64,000 bases of DNA from Ficedula albicollis (Eukaryota; Chordata; Aves; Passeriformes; Muscicapidae). The translations under genes and the position numbers were made by a program. The DNA is taken from NCBI RefSeq assembly GCF_000247815.1, contig NC_021674.1, forward strand, positions 29,762,901-29,826,900, read 5' to 3'. The notes beneath the pieces are model-generated. The model did not search any database and had not been told where the DNA came from. It saw nothing but the letters and a program-made list of their open reading frames with translations. Below, piece by piece: positions 50,315-64,000 of the stretch (positions within the stretch are counted from its first letter, which is position 1; the number at the start of each line of letters is the position of its first letter).

Positions 50315-53300
50315 GCAAGTCACTTCACACACACTGCACCAAACATGGTTATATCACAAATAAGATTGCAGATTTATTTCTGTCAAGTTATTTTATAGAT
50401 GTAGATTATGCAGTAACGTACCAAGATACCTGGTTAAAATGTACTGTACAAAAGTATTTCATGCAAGATCAAGCTATGTCTTAACCATATCAAGAACTAA
50501 TCAGATCCCACATGAAGATGCAGTTTCCTGATATACATGAGAATTAATCCATGTATCTTTCAAAGACTTGCAGTTTTAAACTGAAGTTATGATGATGTTG
50601 TGTCTTATATAATTCCAACCTCCAGTACTGACAAATGTAGTTTTAGTTTATATCTGTCTTCTGTGCCATACATCCAGAGAAAACAAGCCATAAGGCAATG
50701 TCAGAATGTTCTTATGCAGAATTGGAGTGTTTAACTAAATCTCTGCAGTATCACAGTTTTGTTAAAATGATACACCTTTTTCTTTAGAGCTTGTTATTCC
50801 CTTCCCAATCTCACACCCAGACAAGATTAGTTAAATTTTTTTGCATTCTACTTCAGCTCATGTGTAATGAAACCAACCACATAAAACTGTGAGCAAAGTT
50901 ATGCCTCCTATAAGAAAATGCAAGATTGTTCCCAACCTGGTAGTGGGAGTTTAGGCTAATTATTTATAGTAATTCCAAAATAAGTAATTAATTGTATGTA
51001 AGAGATACTTGACAAGTCTTTTCCTCTTTCTTACAAATTTGCACCTGCTGACAAGATGAACATTTCCTTCGGCCTCTTCTTCTTGTAGTTGGAAGAGACA
51101 GGAGCACAGAGACATCATAGATTTACCTGTACCAGGTAAAAATGGCCCCACCCTGTTACAGTTCGGGGATCACATCCCCACACCTCTGCAGACTGGTCCC
51201 TCTCTGATGCTGACCCAAACTGTTTGTGGGGCCATGGATGGAGATGAGTTTCAAATGGGTGCATCCCTCCCCTCACCCATGAATGGTTGTGGAGGGGCTG
51301 TTGTGAAGGAGCATCTGGAGATGGAACGGATCAGGGCAGGAGCAGCCCAGCCAGACAGGTTCATTGAGGTGCCTGCCCTGTGGCAGTGCAGCCTGGGCAG
51401 ATGGTGCCGCCGAAACAACACCCAGCCCCAGCTGAAGGTGGGGTCAGGGCTGAATTACTGGCTGGCCATGCTGACTCAGGAGAGATAAGGAAGAGATGTG
51501 GGCTATTCCTGTGATAGTGAGACTGTCTGTCAGGCAAAGGTCCTGAGGGAAAAACATGCCATGTTTTAGGGGCTGTACCATGATACTGAGTTGTGTTACA
51601 GTATCACTAACAAGAGTGTTCCATTTTGCAGAACAGCTACAGGCACAGAATAAGGTGTATCCTGTTTCAAATGCTTCAGCAGATGATGGAAAATTTGCCC
51701 TGAGTTCTCCCCATATGTAAGATAGGTGCATAACAGCTCTGTTTTCCCATTTCAAAATTTTCCCCATTCCTATCACTTGGCTGTAGGAAGTCTCTGCTTT
51801 TACTGGCACCCCCCAGTTTGGCCACATGGCCACTGGCATGCCCTATTACTCCCAGTAATACTGGCACTGGGAAAGCCAAATGCCCCCACAGAATCTGAGT
51901 AAGATCTGCTTATTACCAACCAGGGAGTATGGAAAGAACATTCCCTTGGATCAACCTGCCAAGAACTAACTAACTAACTAACTGGTTATCTCTCTACCTA
52001 TTTATTTGGTCTTCTCCTGTAATGTAGGGCCACGTCCTAAATCTTCTGCATATTGTTTATCTAATATATCCTTTATAGGGCAATGATGCAGGGCACTAGG
52101 AACTCTCTTTGATACTCTGATGTCTTCCTATGGCACAGTTTCTGTTGTGTCTTCCCTACAGAATTTTGCTGTGGAGTATGGTAGAAAGCTCTGTTGCCCA
52201 TGGTGGGGTGTGTAGCAGATGGCATGTGGAGCTTTTTGGAGCAGCATTGTCTGGAGCTACTGGTACTGAACCAAGGTTGTTATCCAAAAATGAGGATTTT
52301 TTGCGTGTTAAGTGGAATAAGAGAGTCCATCATCTTTTCCCCTTGCGGTTTTTATCTTACATCCTTAGCCCTCCACAATATATAAGGGATATCTTGGGTT
52401 CCTGAAACTCGATTTGTTTTATCTTCTGGCATGACAAAAAGCATTTAATGATTAACACTTTTTCCTGCCTAAAATGATATTTTCTTCAGGACCTCCATTA
52501 ACATCCCTTTGGAAATTCCACTGGCACTCCCAAAACTCACTGTTAGACTCTCCCTTCCATGCCTCAGTCTCCTGACAGTGCTGCCCATATGACTCACTCG
52601 TGGGCTGGTGTAGTGACTGCATTGCCCCACACCACTGCTTTTCCATACTCATGGTCTTCATGTTGTGGATAGAAGTAAAATCACCATCTGCCCCAACCCA
52701 AAATATCTCTGTCATTCTTCCCAGGTCACTCTGAAACAGAATCCTTTATTAGTAGCCATGAAACTGAAGCGCAGCTTCATTCCAGTGCAGACATCCACAC
52801 ATCTGCTATCCCCATGGCCGCCAGACCCAAAGCAGAAACCGAGAAGTTGTGTTAGCACATCCTGCCCCTGAGCACACCAGCCTTGCTGAGAGCAGAGCAT
52901 CTGAGCTCAGATGTGAGCTCCATGCTAAGGCTGTCACCTCTGTGCCAGAGCTGGCTCGAGTTCTGGCAGCTTGGAGAGCAGCTGGAGCAGCCCTGGGACC
53001 ACCTGAAAACATTACTTCTGGGAGTCACATCCTAAAGGGGAGAAACTCAAGGTTTACACCTAATGGTGTAGAAAGGACTCCAGTCTAAGCAAGAGAAGGA
53101 ATATAGCCTAGTAATGGATCTTGTTTTAAAGTTAAAACATAAAAGTTATGTTATTTCTGTTAAACAACAAAAAAGAACATAATTGAAGAGTCCTCTGCTA
53201 AGCATCTTCAAATGCTTTAGTCACTACAGCGTAGTTAGGCAAGAAGTTTGTCGGTGGCTCTGGAATCACTGTACAAGCTTTATTCATTACCTGTGCAACT

Positions 53301-56300
53301 TGGCAGCAGTAGAGAAGCTCATTGCAGCATCAGTGGTGAAATGCTTGCTTACTTACGTGGAAAATTATTAGCATAGTTTTCTTGTTACCTAACAGCAGTC
53401 TGAATTCCTGAAAGGGATAAAGGAAGATGATCATCTTCATTCTTTCCAGCTGCACCAAATAAACAGCATTCCTCTTCCATGCTTGTTATTGCTTACAGGC
53501 AAAGAGACCCATTTCCTTCTCCAGCTTTGATGCTTATGAAAAATTGGAAATTGTAGGGACACACCCTGCAGCTGCCTTAACTCAGCCAGCATAGAGTTAA
53601 TTGCAATTGCCCCAACATTTGGCACGTGAGATGGATGATAAAACCTTATCTACACTGAAGCAAAAAAATCTCACCAGGATAACAAGCATTGCATTGAGGA
53701 AAAGGCAGTTCAATGAGCAAGAGCATCTTAGTAATAGGGAACTTTGCAGCCTTTACTCTATTTGTATAATCAAGGCAAGCAACCTTTCCCCACATTTTAT
53801 CAGAAATATAAAGATATCAGCTGAAAGTGCTGCACAGTTAATTTTGGCTTGAGAGGCACTTAAGTTTATATTGGTGTCAGGCAGCTTTATTTAGGGCCTA
53901 TTTCTCTGGTAAAAAACAATATATTGTGTGCCTGGTTGAAGTACTCAAAACCTGTCTAGGATAGACCAAAATGTCTAAATTTTAATCTAGAAAATTGCAA
54001 ATCTATACTGCTGTAACTCCCTCTGTGCGTCTGTCATTACAATGTGTAAATTGCATTAAGGGTATAGTGACATTAAGAACTTTGAGACATTTCTGGAACA
54101 AAGGAGACTGAACTGTTGGAATGAGTTAAACCTCATTCAATTGGGTTGAATACCTGCTTTACCTTCTGTAAATTGCAAATTTATGGAAACAGCCATTGGG
54201 AACAAACACTGAACTGAAATGAAGGGCCTGATTACTCAGGGCTCTGTGACTTATAAATGTAATAGTTTGAGATGAGTTTGAGTAACATGTGCCTTTGCTC
54301 ACTCAGATGAGTGCAGGTTCACCTCACAGCCTCATGTCATTTCAGCTCATCCTTTTTTTGAGCTGCTGATCTCTTTGAAGTGATAATACTTCTATGGGTT
54401 CTGTGTCTCCAGGAGCAAAGGCACTGTACCAACATAAAGAACTCCTAACACTCCAGATAGAGAGAGAAAGATAATCATAGTCTGTTTTTAGGCTTTAGCT
54501 GCATGGGCTAAGATGAATGTTGAGCCAAAGAGGTGGAAAAGATACCCATCTCCTCCTGAGTTTTGTCTGCCATACTCATCTGTTCTCAAATTTTCCAGTC
54601 CATGGCTTACATTTTCCTTCCTCTTGGAAGAGCTGTTTTCTTCTGTTTGCAGTCATATAACATTCCTATGCTGTCTTCAAGGACTAACATAAGGAACGTC
54701 TTTAATCTATTTTACCTAAGGCAAGTACTAAACAAACTACTGTGATTTAAAAGGTGACAGTGACAATTTTCTATCAACTTTCTATCTGTCACGATATAAA
54801 TTGAACTAAGGTTACTTTGCATATGCTCTTACAGTGTAAAAGTAAACCTAGTAGAGGAAAAATATGCTTTAGCCTTTCATTCCAACATTTACATTGATTT
54901 TATCCATGGATATAATTATATCAAGATAGTTACACTGACAATCTTCCTAATGGAGTTCTACCCAATGCATATAAACTAATTAGCTGATTTAAATAAACTA
55001 GAAGACCCAAAGGATTCATTTTCCTTTTTTTTTTTTCATTTATTTACCTGATTTTTCTAATTCTGTTTTAATTGCATCTGTATGAGCAGAGGTGTGATTT
55101 CATCTTTCATTCTTTCTTCTGAGTTTGTATACCTTCCCTTTTGCTTTCCATGAAAATTCTCACTAGCAGATTCAAGTAGTTTAATGAAAACAAAGTAAAT
55201 TTGTAGCAAATATCAGATAAAAATTTAATATAGATCTTGAAAACGCAGCTCTCCATTCCCAAAATAACTGCACTGAAAAAGGGGACAGAAAAAACCCCAA
55301 CATATCGAATAACTGGAAGGTTTCAGTGAAACTCATCTCAAAAGTAGCAGCCAGGTACCTGTAAAACACATTTTGGCTGAGAATGCAAAGCAGAACTCGT
55401 GGTACAGCAGGGCTGGACACAGAGTATGAGGGACTGCATTGACATTGCTTCTTCCCTTCCCCTGGTACAGAGTGACCTCCCCAGTGGCCTCTGCCCTTGG
55501 AGGAAGAGTGGGAGGGAACAAAGTGGGGTAATAGAAATGTTGGGTCAAACCCAAACAATGATATTTTCATGCTCTGAATATTTACCTTCTTATTCCTACC
55601 CCTGTGAGTAAATCACACCCAGAAGTACCTTGCAGATTTCTGTGGGTTTACTTTTATCATCTGTGGAAAGGAAAGGGGCATGATTCCTCTCCACCATGTG
55701 CTGTGCCAGCAGATATCCAAGGGGGTGACTCGATTATTTCCCAAACAAAGTGCTTTTGTCAGTGCAATTAATAAGTGGTTCATAATTTGTGAATGTATGA
55801 CTGTTCCATTACTATGAATGTGTCCTCACTAGGTGTTAGTATGGGTATGGATGCCTCATGCCCCAAGTAACACCTACAATAAGTAGTCTGAAAGCTATTT
55901 GCCAGATTCAGGCAGAAGCAGAAATGGATGTCAGATCCCACTGCTGCTGAAAGCAGAGGGCAACCCCACCTCTGCCCCTTCTGTGGGCCATGGTGATGCT
56001 CTTGAGGAAACTGCTCAAAAATGAGTTCTATCAATAAAAAACTTCTGTTTCTTCTTCTTCAGGTGACTGGCCTGGCTGTCTGTGTGGATACAGCATATAG
56101 TGTGTAGTGGCAGCACACAGGAAGGGACAGAACTGCATGAAGTGCAGCATTAAATCAGATTAAGATAATTGGGGAAGTAAAACTTAAATCAACAAATAAT
56201 GTTGCTTGGTGAATGAATATGAGCAAATTCTTTTCTATTCATGGCAACTATCCATGCAGAAAGACAAAAATGTGTCAGACAGATATGTCAGTTGCAGCAA

Positions 56301-59300
56301 AGAGATGGTTAGGTTCTGGTTAATTCAGAGAAAGAAAGGACTGATAAGACACATTAACCCTTGAATTAATGAACAGGATGTTTCAAATTTAGTTTGGTTG
56401 AAGCAGAAACAGAAATGCTTGAGCTGCTTTTTTTCTTTTTTGAATGCAGCCCAAGATGTGGGCGGGTAACAAAGCATCTGAAAGGTTGCAATTGATTTGG
56501 AGCATATGGCAAAACTCTTTGTCAAGGAAAAGGGGTATAAAAAGTTTTGTTTGCTGGAAGAAAAAGAAATGAGAAGACCAAAGCAATTCAATCTGCTGAG
56601 TGTGAAATGCATTAGGAGGGTAGGAGTGCTGCACAGCTGAATGCTGAGCTGTCACTGCCAGACACTTCTCTGCTGGCTCCTGCTCCTGGAGCTCTGAAAG
56701 AAGTCTGGCAGTTCCAGCTCCGTGTCACAGCTCAGAGCTGTGGGGACAGGAGCACACTGACCCAGCCCAGCATAGACACAGGGGAGCAGAAGGAGCGTTT
56801 GCGGGCAATCTGAAACTAAAGGAAAAAAGCTTTTTAAATATTTTGAAACAGAAATGCAGGCAATATATACCTTATTCTGATATGGATGGCATTCACATCT
56901 AGAAACTGCACATTTGTAGTGAAAAATCCGAAGTTTCTCCTGTGTGCCCAGTTTCCCACATTCCAAATGCTGCCTCTGCCACTGTGGAATTCTTTGCAGC
57001 CCCCTTCCCCACACACCACCATCACTTCAGGAATCAAGTTAGCTCTGGTGGGAAATGAAGACTGCTTTGTTTTAATTCTTACCATCTACCAGAGCATGCC
57101 TAGTATAATCACAGGCTCTGTCTTGCTATCAGTGAAAGAAGACAACTGACTATTTTCTGTTTTGGGAGTGAAGAAGGATCTGAGAGATACAAAAGTGAAA
57201 GCTACTCTGTAAAGCTTTCTAAGGCTGCTGCATGGAATTTGCACTACAGTTGGGAAACCACTGCACTTTGTGAGTTAAATTAAAATTTGGTTGCAAGTGA
57301 AGCCACAGAGATGAAGCCACTGACTACAGAACCCAAAGCAAGCCTGCAAATTTTATTGCTTTCAGTAGACTGCTTTCAACTTCAGCTGGCTGGGAATGAA
57401 TCGAGTCCAAGCTCACTCTGTCATGTCGGCTTTGTGATCTGCGATCAAACGTGCAATTAGTGGAAAGAGCACTGCAGTCTTTCTCGGTTTAGGTGTGGCT
57501 GCCCACACCAAATAGATACAATTAATTTATGTGTCATTGAAGTTACCATTGACAATCCAAGCGTTGATCACAGCGCCATGAGAGGTAGGTCATAACTGGA
57601 AACCAGAGCATGGTCTAGCAAAAGAGCACAGGAGGAAACCTGGAGGAAGAGGGACCGATGTCAGCCACAGTTTGTGAAGAGATGCCACCATGAGGTGTTA
57701 GGAAGCCCACACTCATTCCCTTTGGACTCTTCCATGAAGGCTTTGTGCTCCAGCTAATGGGTTGGAAAGTTGTTAGTGTGGACCCTTTGATGTTTGAAGC
57801 TCTCTTTGTCCATTTCATCCACAAAAACCTTAATCTTTCTTTGGATTTAAATGTTTGATGCTGGAAGGTATTAGATAAAATGCTTTGAGAAATTCATGCT
57901 CATGAATTAATAGATATTTATTGCAGAAGAGATTGTAACAATTCCCTTGTTCAACTTCTGTAAAAACCAGCTGAAAAATTTCATCTTAGAGCAATCATCT
58001 CCTACCTAAGCCTATGGAACTCTTTCTATAATGTAATGATTCATGATAAAAATGTATTCAGAAAAGAGAAATTTCAATTTTCCCCAGTGTAGATCCAACC
58101 TGGTAGGCAATTACTGCTCAGGCTCAGGACAATAGTTTCTCATCTTAGCTGGGGAGCAAAGATGAAGACAAGTACTGTAATTCAAAACAGCTAAACAGAC
58201 AAATTTTTTTTCACCTTCTTCCTTTTTTTTTTTTTCCCCAGTTTGACTGAACAAAATCTGGACCAATCCAGCTCTGAAAAAAAAGTTTGGTACTGCCTGG
58301 CATCCAGATATGCCCCAAAATCTCAGATGAAAAGTTTGCAGCAGTCAAGCAGCCTCTTACTGTCTTCCCTTACCATGGAAAAAGTTGGGAAAACAGCTGT
58401 ACTTTCTGTTTGGATACTAGCAGAGGGGTCCTTGAAATGAAGTCCATAATCAGCCTTTATAATATTAAGATATATTTTACACTATTAATATATATTAGAA
58501 TTTAATCTTTTGAAGCATTTCAGCTGCTGACCGAACTCTCTGCAGTGCTTAAAAATTGTAACATGATAAATAGGAAAGAAATTGTGAGTTCTGATAACCC
58601 TGTAGTGTGTTCAGAGCTGCCTTGAATGGTTTTAGTGTCTGTAGGGGTCTGTTGTGAGTGTTGCTTCTTTATTGTATTGGAGGGGGACTGGGCAAAGAGG
58701 CAAAATCGAGTGGACATGTGTGTATTTCTTTTCTATCCATATGCTTAATTTGCTTAGTCCATTCCCTCAGTGGATCTCATAGTACTGTACCAGGAATAAT
58801 CCATTCCATGTCTCAGACTGAGATGCACCCCCAGTGGAGGAAGAGAGGAGAATACAAATGTAGAACATTCACATTTCAGGGGTTTCAGGTGCTTTCAGGG
58901 GTTCACCCAAGGAGCTTGGCAGGGGGTTCATCCTAGGATGCTCAACATTAATAACAGACCAGGGAACAAAGCCCTGGAAGCCTATCTCCTGGCCTTTGCT
59001 CTAACATCAAACTTATATATTTACTGAGAACATATTTCTATTCCTTCCTTAGCAATTTCCATGTGATAATCTTAGATTTTGCTTCCCCTGTTTGTTACAT
59101 GCCCACAAAAGCTTGAATATGGGCTTATACGTTCTCTTAAGTGCTAATGAAAAACTGAAATGCCAGGAGCACAGCTCGGGAGGATATTACTGTCATGCAG
59201 CAGACCTGGACTGGAAACTGCAATGCTGATTAGTGCCCTTTAATGGTAGGTACTTGTCAATACTACCTGCATCCCTGACATAAATAAATAAATAAATACA

Positions 59301-59494
59301 AGCCATTTCTAGACTTACTCGGTATCTTAGTTGTACCTGCTATTGTAAATAGCCAACGTGACCACAGGGAAAACACTGTGTCTGTTTGCTTTTATGTGTC
59401 TGTAGAGCACATTTATACCCCAGTGGTATGCACATATCCAGTTGCATCATGTTTCCTATAACTTCATTTATAACACACCTTGCTCACAACAGCC
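50315..59494. other. Long intergenic stretch, nothing firmly recognised
   Basis: A (TAAC)n microsatellite lies at about 51964-51982 and an (AAAT)n one at about 59280-59300. A GC-richer patch occurs at 51230-51480. A strong pyrimidine tract ends in CCCCAG at 58241, but no coherent exon follows. Open frames remain below 135 codons without domains. Confidence 0.45.
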
Positions 59495-59617
59495 AGAGCT
59501 CTGGTAGATCATTCAGCTCAGCAAACCGTCCTGCTCACAGTGACTCGTAAGAAAGAAGAGCTCTGGTAGATCATTCAGCTCAGCAAACTGTCCTGCTCAC
59601 AGTGACTCATAAGAAAG
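59495..59617. repeat. Tandem duplication, unit 62 bp
   Basis: AGAGCTCTGGTAGATCATTC begins at 59495 and 59557; two substitutions are visible. Confidence 0.92.
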
Positions 59618-60515
59618 GTGCCCACAATAAGCAGCCAGGTGATGGATGCACAGCAGAACGTGAGGCTAATTTTATTTTTCTGAGCAGTTGACTTAACTTA
59701 CTTCTCTACCTCACAGAACTTCCAAAGTCCTCACTGACAGACTACAGAGGAAACCAAAACAACCATTCCTATGACTTAAAAGCTATTTCTTCTAAAGCAG
59801 GGTGAACTCTAAAATAGTGGACTGTCATAAATGAGATGCATTTAAGTCTCCTTTGTATTTCATCCTCTTTTGAATCATGAAGCACATAAAAATAATTTTA
59901 TATAAAATTGATGCATACTTTTACAACACAAATGATTGAGCACTTTTTTCCGGGCAATAGTGTTGAGAAATGGTTTGCCATAGATGAATTGGGGATTAGG
60001 TATTTTCATTAAAAAGATAACAGCAGAAATAGCAGAAAATAATAGCAGAAAAATAATATCTCTTAGCCTCAAACCTTGTTAATTCGAATTCCTGTGTACA
60101 TCTAGTTCGAAGGGTGTTCAGAGTTCCTCCTTTTAATCCTTGCAATCACAAGGATGAACCTTTGATGATTTGATATCTCCCATCTCAGCCTTCTGCCTCA
60201 TTTTAGTAATTCTAGAGTGGGAGAAGGCTCCCACGTCGGGGATGTTCCTAAATTCATTGACAGAAAAAGCATCATTTATGCACAGTTAAAACTGTCCCCT
60301 GGTATTTCATGCCCTTCAAGCCTCAGATCTAGCACCTACATCTGAAAATATGGGAAATAAAGGATTAAATGACATATCTCTGAAAGCTTGACACTCGCCC
60401 TTCCCTGTCAAGGGCACTGGAACGATGTGCAAATCCTCCAGCTCCCTTTCCTGTAAAAGGCGTGATTAGCCAGAAGGATTAGTCACAGCAGCTCAGCAAA
60501 GCTGTGATTCGTGTT

Positions 60516-60664
60516 AAAAGCTGATGCGGATGGACCATTCCCACCTGTGAATGGAGAGAGCAAATTCCTTGCCAGGTCCTTCGTTTGAATAAAAGAGGGC
60601 TTCCTGCAGCTTCATTTGAAAAAGCTGATGCGGATGGACCATTCCCACCTGTGAATGGAGAGAG
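60516..60664. repeat. Direct repeat of 45 bp, spacing 104 bp
   Basis: AAAAGCTGATGCGGATGGAC begins at 60516 and 60620. The 45-bp copies are identical by eye and are separated by 59 bases of unrelated sequence. Confidence 0.9.
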
Positions 60665-63600
60665 AAAACTCACACCTCCTTTAAGCACTGCATTGGGTCG
60701 GTCCCGTAAGTAAGGATGCCAGCAGCTCTCAGTGCTCAATGGCCGGTGAGTGTAGGGCTGGATGTGCCAGATACATAAAGGCTGAGAGTACAAAAGAGGA
60801 GCAAAGGGCTTATCAAATGTGAGTGATCTGTGTTCTGGGGGTGAGGTGCGTCAGGAATTTGGCTGCAGGGCAGGTGGAGCCACCCCCCCTGCAGAGTTCA
60901 AAGCCACCCTTGGAATGGGAGCGATTCCCGGAGCCGGGGCGCACAAGCCAGGCAGGGTAAAGGTTGCCTGAACATGCTCTTTAATTCTTCCTTTCTGGTG
61001 TTCAGAAACTGGTATTTTTCTTGATTCTTTCTAAAAAGGCGTGAGACTTCATCAGATAATCTTAGCTATGCTTCAACAAAACTATTTGAAGCTTAATTTT
61101 CTATCCTTATTCCTTTTCTCTAAGGGAAGAGAGGAACACTTCTGGCGAGGGTCAGAAGTCCTTTAGGAAGCCACAGCTATCACAGTTTTGCTGGAGAGAT
61201 GCTATGGCAACTAGTTAAATATATAGGAGGCTATATGATCTCCATGTGATTCTTCTGTTATTTATAGAAATGGGGGCTGAAATATTTGGGGTTGCTGGTA
61301 TGGATTCTCTTAAAGACACAGTGATGTGCACTGGATGGAGTAACTATTGTATGACTTGAAAATTTGGAGCTGCACCCTGCACCAGCAGCCCATGCAAGTA
61401 CACCCCTAGTTCAAGCAAGATTTTGGCCCCCCCTCCTCCCCAGATATTCTCTGTGTGTCTGCGTTTCAGGGCTCCTGTCAAGGAAAGACAGAACTAATTA
61501 GGATTTCCATCCAGATCTGTACTGTAGCTCAGATGAAGAATACAAGTGTGAAGAGCTTTGAAATGTTATTCCTAAACACCTAATCCTAGTCTTCTCTCTC
61601 TCTCCATACACTTCTCTTCTTCCTGTGCTATTCTGGTCTTCCAATTTCTTCCCATTTATGTCCTTAATTGTATGCTTCATCCCCTTAATTCCAGCTATGC
61701 TTAAACCTCTCTTTCCTTAAAGCTATAAAATCATATACTTTTCCCACTTGATACAATCTCTCTGTAGTAGCTGGCGAATAAAACCATGTGAAATAAGATT
61801 GCACAGTGTAGCACACTGATTTTTAGTCTATTCCAGTCTCCCCAGCAGTAGGAATTTTCTCTTGGGCACCCAGCATGCTACTGCTGCTCTACTACCTACT
61901 GTAATGTCACTGTGATTTTCAATAATAAGAATGATCACCTTATTTTTCCAGAACTTGAATGCGAAATGTTCCAATTTTATTGTGGCAGAAAGAATATTTT
62001 TAAGATTTTTCTGGAGGAATAAAGTGAATACTAGAAAATGTTACAAAAGAGCTTAATTGAATTGGGGTACCAGAAATAACAGAATAAAATTGATCTTGAT
62101 AAATAAATAATATCTGAGGATCACTTAGGCTCAGCTTTAAAATGAGGGGTGATGCAGGGCCTTATTAGATCAAACAGTGAATTTGTCAGAAATAGTGACC
62201 TTTAACCAGCTGGATTTTGAAAAAGACTATTTGACTGTGCAAAAGTTTATTAGAGTTGGTTAATTATCTTCTAGTACCTTTGTAGAGTATTATAAGCACG
62301 TGAATTTGAAACACCCCTATAAAATGGGTAACTGCTACTAAAGAAAAGTTCAGTGACTTCCTCTAAAGGAGGAATAAGGGCAGGCCAATGGTCTCTCTGC
62401 CATGAACAAAGTCTCTCTCACCTTTCTGTTTACTCTCCTGTCATTAAACACCTCCCCTTCTCTCTGTTTATAACACTAGTGTCTCTCCTACCACACCTCT
62501 CCCAGAAACTTGTTTCTGTAGCATAAACTACCAAATACAAGCTTGTAGAGTGGTAGAAAAGTACTTGGATATTCCCTTTCTTTTAACTGTCCAGCTGAAA
62601 AGTGTCACTGTTGTTCTGCTCTTCCCCTTTCTCCATTTACATTCATCAGCTGTCTGACATTTTAGGCATATCCCTTGTAGACACACAGCTGCACCTGATC
62701 TTTTCTGAGCACATAAACACATCTACTAAATGATGAGTGCTTTTATGATAGTGAATGGCATTGCTCTTACAGCTTGACTCAAGAGACTTGGAAACTGCTG
62801 TGGTAAGGGTGCAAAAGAAAGCAAGCTCTCATAGAGATCCTAAAGTTCTGCTGAGCTTTTGACAGTCACCTTGAAATGGCTGTTCCTGACTAAGCCTGGG
62901 TCTTTCTGCTCTACAGACATGAGATGTGGAGGCAACCTGAGGGTGTTGTGGGTCAGAACTGTAATCTACATATGGAGATATGTAAGACTGGGACTCAAAT
63001 ACTGGCAGATAATTAGGATGGTCAGAAAGGAAAAGCTCAGGCAGGCACAACTCAAGAGTGAGGGTTCTTATTCCCAATAAAACTCTAAGAATTTAACACT
63101 GATTTTCTAAGTGTGCTCCCCGAAGCAGGTAAACAGCTGCAACGTGACAGTGCCTGGACAAATGAAAAAGCCTCACCCAAGATGAAGGTTGTTCACAGTC
63201 ATTTCTTGCTATGTGTGTGAGTAACAACTTGTAACTTGACTATCACTTCTGTATTAGACCTTTGTTCCCACCCTATCTCCATACTTCAGCTTAAGATCAC
63301 AGCACACAGTTTAAGTAGGATACACCAACAACTCTTCCTCCTTTTGCAGAGGAGAAAATAAGGCATTGAGACATCATTTGCAGATAGCTTTAATATGCAA
63401 GTAATAATAAGATGAATTAGGGTTTTCCAAATCCATGCTCATTAGTCCAGCTGTTTCTTGCTTGTCCAGTGGTTTCTGCTTCCCCTGTTGGTTAAGTGCT
63501 GTATCTTCCCTGCATTTTAAAGTACTTCCTACACGGCCTATATCAACGCAGGGCTGGGGGCACCTGAAATACAGTGTCTGGTTTCTGAACTATCTCAGAA

Positions 63601-64000
63601 GATCCTCTCCAAAAAGGTTCAGAGAATGTGATATTCAGTTCCTGAATTGTGTGTGCCCGCCTCCAGAGAGGTCCCTAGTGCTAAGTGGGGTGCCCCACAC
63701 AACAAGCAGACAAGGGCAGATGTTTAAAGCTGATGTTGACAACAGCATCTCAATATTCAGGGCACTGAGCCAGGCAACAGGACATGCTGAAGAGAGGTTT
63801 GTGTTTGAAGTTAATCCCTCTAGTCTAGCCTCCATATAGTAGTTTAACTCAGAAACAGAGTTAGGTGCTTTGGTGAGGCAGAAACCAAAACCACCTCCTG
63901 AGCATGGACATCTCAGTCACAGCTGAAGGAAGGCAAATGAGGTGGAAGAACAGCCCATTCCAGTGGCCCTCCTCAGCCCCAGGGGCTTTGAACCCAGAGC
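60665..64000. other. Intergenic to window end, nothing firmly recognised
   Basis: A small GC- and CpG-richer patch lies at about 60860-60960, ending in GGCAGG|GTAAAG, which could be a donor but has no open frame to support it. Further open frames (63435-63839, +, is the longest) are unrecognised. Confidence 0.4.

Noticed and set aside
58242..58440. Exon after a strong polypyrimidine tract and CCCCAG
   Set aside because: The open frame of about 65 codons has no recognisable content, no good donor and no partner exon; the acceptor-like signal alone is weak evidence.
60860..60965. CpG-island promoter with a 5' exon donor
   Set aside because: The CpG-rich patch is only about 100 bases, with no open frame and no downstream exon to pair with GGCAGG|GTAAAG.
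63435..63839. 134-codon open frame near the right edge
   Set aside because: No domain or repeat family could be recognised, and there are no splice signals fitting its frame.

Overview
The window is vertebrate nuclear DNA, almost certainly from a passerine bird. It has split genes with GT-AG introns, truncated CR1 LINE tails, an ERVL-type solo LTR of the avian kind, and a tRNA-Ile-derived SINE with a CR1-like tail that matches the passerine-specific TguSINE1 family as I recall it. AT-rich non-coding sequence, microsatellites and one assembly gap fill most of the rest. Nothing looks bacterial or viral apart from the endogenous LTR.

The one gene I can name is KCNK17 (TALK-2, a two-pore-domain potassium channel) on the + strand. 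Four coding exons lie at 3523-3637, 12714-12880, 14526-14694 and 16438-16694. They join in phase into 235 residues, from the first extracellular loop to the stop codon, with both selectivity filters (TIGYG and TIGFG). The exon for the N-terminus and first transmembrane helix is not visible and probably lies before base 1. Two candidate poly(A) signals (18262, 18347) suggest a 3' UTR of about 1.6 kb.

The roughly 45 kb after KCNK17 hold no gene I recognise. In mammals KCNK5 follows KCNK17, but I see no KCNK5 pore motif or long terminal exon here. One minus-strand candidate stands out: two short exons with an 80-bp GT-AG intron join in frame to a protein-like C-terminus (28867-29223). The block carrying them is tandemly duplicated almost without change (period 1181 bp).

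The most unusual property of the window is its load of short, young-looking direct duplications, with units of 45 to 1181 bp. They include a 454-bp duplication that copies two thirds of the LTR beside a KCNK17 exon, a shuffled mosaic at 38.43-39.18 kb, and a duplicated flank at the assembly gap. A 995-nt stretch without a single purine (44478-45472) and a 39-C homopolymer (21557-21595) complete the picture. Some of these may be assembly artefacts, and long reads would decide that. I found no clear evidence of a new biological system. The best leads are the duplicated minus-strand exon pair and the giant pyrimidine tract.
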